Shown: piece by piece, positions 12,168-13,666 of the stretch
Layout of the letters: the number at the start of each line of letters is the position of its first letter
Position numbering within the stretch: the first letter of the stretch is position 1
Origin: Rickettsiales bacterium
GTDB lineage: Bacteria > Pseudomonadota > Alphaproteobacteria > Rickettsiales > Deianiraeaceae
Assembly: GCA_947485035.1 (NCBI GenBank)
Contig: CANKQN010000013.1
Coordinates: 1-13,666, forward strand
Length of the DNA stretch: 13,666 nt
Direction: 5' to 3'
Notes under the pieces: model-generated
The model's database searches: none
What the model saw: only the letters and a program-made list of their open reading frames with translations
What the model was told of the DNA's origin: nothing
Translations under genes and position numbers: made by a program

Positions 12168-13666
12168 ATGGACAAAAAAACAACCATAATCATTGTGATA
12201 TCAGTATCAGTTATTGGTCTGTTTGCATATCTAATATTTTCCGGTGGAAAATCATCAAACGAAGGGGACGGAGATATGCCGTCTTTTAAATCGAGCGATG
12301 GTAAAAAAAGTGCAAAACGAAGCAAGAAAACTGACACGCAAAACTCTCAATCGCTAAATTCTCCAACATCACAATCGAACAACATAGAAGACGCTCAAAA
12401 TCAATCATTTCAATCACAAAAATCACCATTGCAGCAAGGATACTTCAGTTCATCATCAATTTTAGAACAAAGCCAAATTGTCAGTGCAAGACGCAACAAT
12501 TCGCAATCATACTCATCTTCTCCTCCCGTCTTAACGCAATTCGATTTTCAACCAACTACACCATCAAGCGGAGGAAATTTTAACAGCGGTAGCGGAAGCT
12601 CAGGTGCATCATATTCATCGCAAAACCCTCGCATGCAAACATGCACAACGGCACTTAAACCAATTCTTGATTCCAAATCTACTGATGTTACAGCAATAAC
12701 CAGCGCACTATTGAACGTTGTCGGATTTTCAATGCTGCCTGTTGAAGCACAAAACGTTCATATCAGAAGTGTTATTAGTCAAACCAAAGGTCCGTCCGCT
12801 GAAGGATATTGCAAATTGATAATTCAAAGCACAAACCCGCAGTCAATCAATGCTGCATCACTTTACACAAACTGCCAATCAATGGTGAAGAATTTCTACA
12901 ACACCAAAGGTTCCAATGCAACGGAATACGATGCCATTATTGCATTTGAAAGTATGGGAATTTTAAACGGCGCAACAACGTCTGCACAAAAGAAATCTAC
13001 ACTGCAAAAATATCTTGGAGCAGACTACAACATAGTAATTACCGCAATGAACGGACTCAATTCCACAAATCTTGCAATGCAATCAAATATAATTTGTGCG
13101 AAAGCATCATCGGGCATTATAAATGGCGTTAATTCTTCAAGCGCATACCTAACCTGTCTTTCAACAATTAATTCTGCAAAAAGCAACAATGTTTCAGATG
13201 TCAAAATCGCACTACCAGTTTATGAAAAGCTAATCGCAAGCGACCAAACAACCCTTGATAAATACTACAAGGAATTTATCGTAGGAACAAAAACTGCCGA
13301 AGCGGTTTGCACGTTCATTATAAAAAACGCGACACTTGCAACAGATGCAAACAAAGCATTATCTGGCATGGTTCTAAATTCATCAGAAAGCGTAAATCAA
13401 TCGTGTGATACGCTTGTTAATAGTGTAAAATCAACATATAATGACTATCTTCTAAACTCAGATATAGATTATATATCAGAAATTACCCAATCAATTGGTT
13501 CTTATGAGTTTTTAGTGCCAAATGTATATCAAGCAGGAGCAGTAAAAACGTTTATCACCAATAAAATTACAAATTCATCGTTTAATGGCCTGTCTTCTGA
13601 TAATAAAAATCTTATTACCAAAAGATTATACGCAACATATTACAGCCTAAGTTCATTCACAAACCC
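12168..13666 (+). CDS. Large secreted/surface protein with Ser/Gln/Asn-rich linker and Cys-spaced helical domain (C-terminus outside window)
   Basis: From ATG 12168 the frame stays open for 499 codons to the window edge; no stop is reached, so the true length is unknown. I do not recognise a family. The N-terminus is a short basic start followed by one membrane segment (about 6-24), either an uncleaved anchor or a signal peptide. A charged stretch and a low-complexity region rich in Ser, Gln, Asn and Gly fill about 27-155. The remainder is predicted helical by eye, with many Asn/Ser/Thr. It has seven cysteines at 159, 215, 236, 310, 330, 381 and 413, giving gaps of 55, 20, 73, 19, 50 and 31 residues: long and short in alternation, as in diverged tandem units each closed by a Cys pair. 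No Cys lies before the linker. An extracytoplasmic, disulfide-stabilised surface protein is the simplest reading. Only the start is weak, with no clear Shine-Dalgarno. Confidence 0.75.
   Translation, partial: MDKKTTIIIVISVSVIGLFAYLIFSGGKSSNEGDGDMPSFKSSDGKKSAKRSKKTDTQNSQSLNSPTSQSNNIEDAQNQSFQSQKSPLQQGYFSSSSILEQSQIVSARRNNSQSYSSSPPVLTQFDFQPTTPSSGGNFNSGSGSSGASYSSQNPRMQTCTTALKPILDSKSTDVTAITSALLNVVGFSMLPVEAQNVHIRSVISQTKGPSAEGYCKLIIQSTNPQSINAASLYTNCQSMVKNFYNTKGSNATEYDAIIAFESMGILNGATTSAQKKSTLQKYLGADYNIVITAMNGLNSTNLAMQSNIICAKASSGIINGVNSSSAYLTCLSTINSAKSNNVSDVKIALPVYEKLIASDQTTLDKYYKEFIVGTKTAEAVCTFIIKNATLATDANKALSGMVLNSSESVNQSCDTLVNSVKSTYNDYLLNSDIDYISEITQSIGSYEFLVPNVYQAGAVKTFITNKITNSSFNGLSSDNKNLITKRLYATYYSLSSFTN

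Noticed and set aside
1..13666. Mobile elements, CRISPR arrays, prophage or toxin-antitoxin systems
   Set aside because: No transposase, integrase, terminal inverted repeats, target duplications, regularly spaced repeats or recognisable toxin/antitoxin pairs are visible.

Overview
The window is a gene-dense, A+T-rich bacterial chromosome segment with mostly core metabolic and envelope genes. The organism looks like an alphaproteobacterium, probably a Rickettsiales- or Holosporales-like lineage with a streamlined, rearranged genome. This is inferred from the base composition, the alphaproteobacterial style of PstA (long periplasmic N-terminal insert), MlaD, ExoD and NuoG, and from normally clustered genes sitting in unrelated neighbourhoods. 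I see no phage, transposon, CRISPR, rRNA or tRNA.

Layout: positions 1-163 hold a possible 3' end of an upstream gene and a weak terminator. A tightly overlapped plus-strand unit follows: a DUF2628-type membrane protein, an LptF/LptG-type LPS-export permease and nuoK (188-1993). Next is a 513-bp intergenic region, the longest non-coding stretch here. It contains a perfect hairpin, a candidate terminator, a divergent pair of identical extended -10 elements, a 16-bp perfect palindrome over one of them, repeated motifs and two tandem small reading frames on the minus strand. After it come plsX-hisS (2507-4774) and pstA (4831-5955) on the plus strand.

A minus-strand unit reading mlaD > pstS > nuoG > hemY-like oxidase runs from 10544 down to 5965 with spacings from 5 nt apart to 11 nt overlapping. 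It meets pstA tail to tail with only 9 bp between stops. pdxJ (10621-11349) is divergent from mlaD behind a good promoter. It converges on an exoD-family gene (12047 to 11346), with a shared TTAA forming both stops. From 12168 to the window end an open frame without a stop encodes a large, apparently undescribed protein. It has one N-terminal membrane segment, a Ser/Gln/Asn-rich linker and a long domain with seven cysteines in alternating long and short spacing. The window cuts it off.

Together the genes cover respiration (complex I subunits K and G), phosphate uptake (PstA, PstS), envelope lipid and LPS handling (LptF/G, MlaD, PlsX, ExoD), heme and vitamin B6 synthesis (HemY-like, PdxJ) and His-tRNA charging (HisS). 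The partners expected next to these genes (other nuo genes, pstB/pstC, mlaE/mlaF, fabH) are absent, so those clusters are dispersed in this genome. The most novel-looking items are the truncated Cys-repeat surface protein and the 1994-2506 intergenic region.
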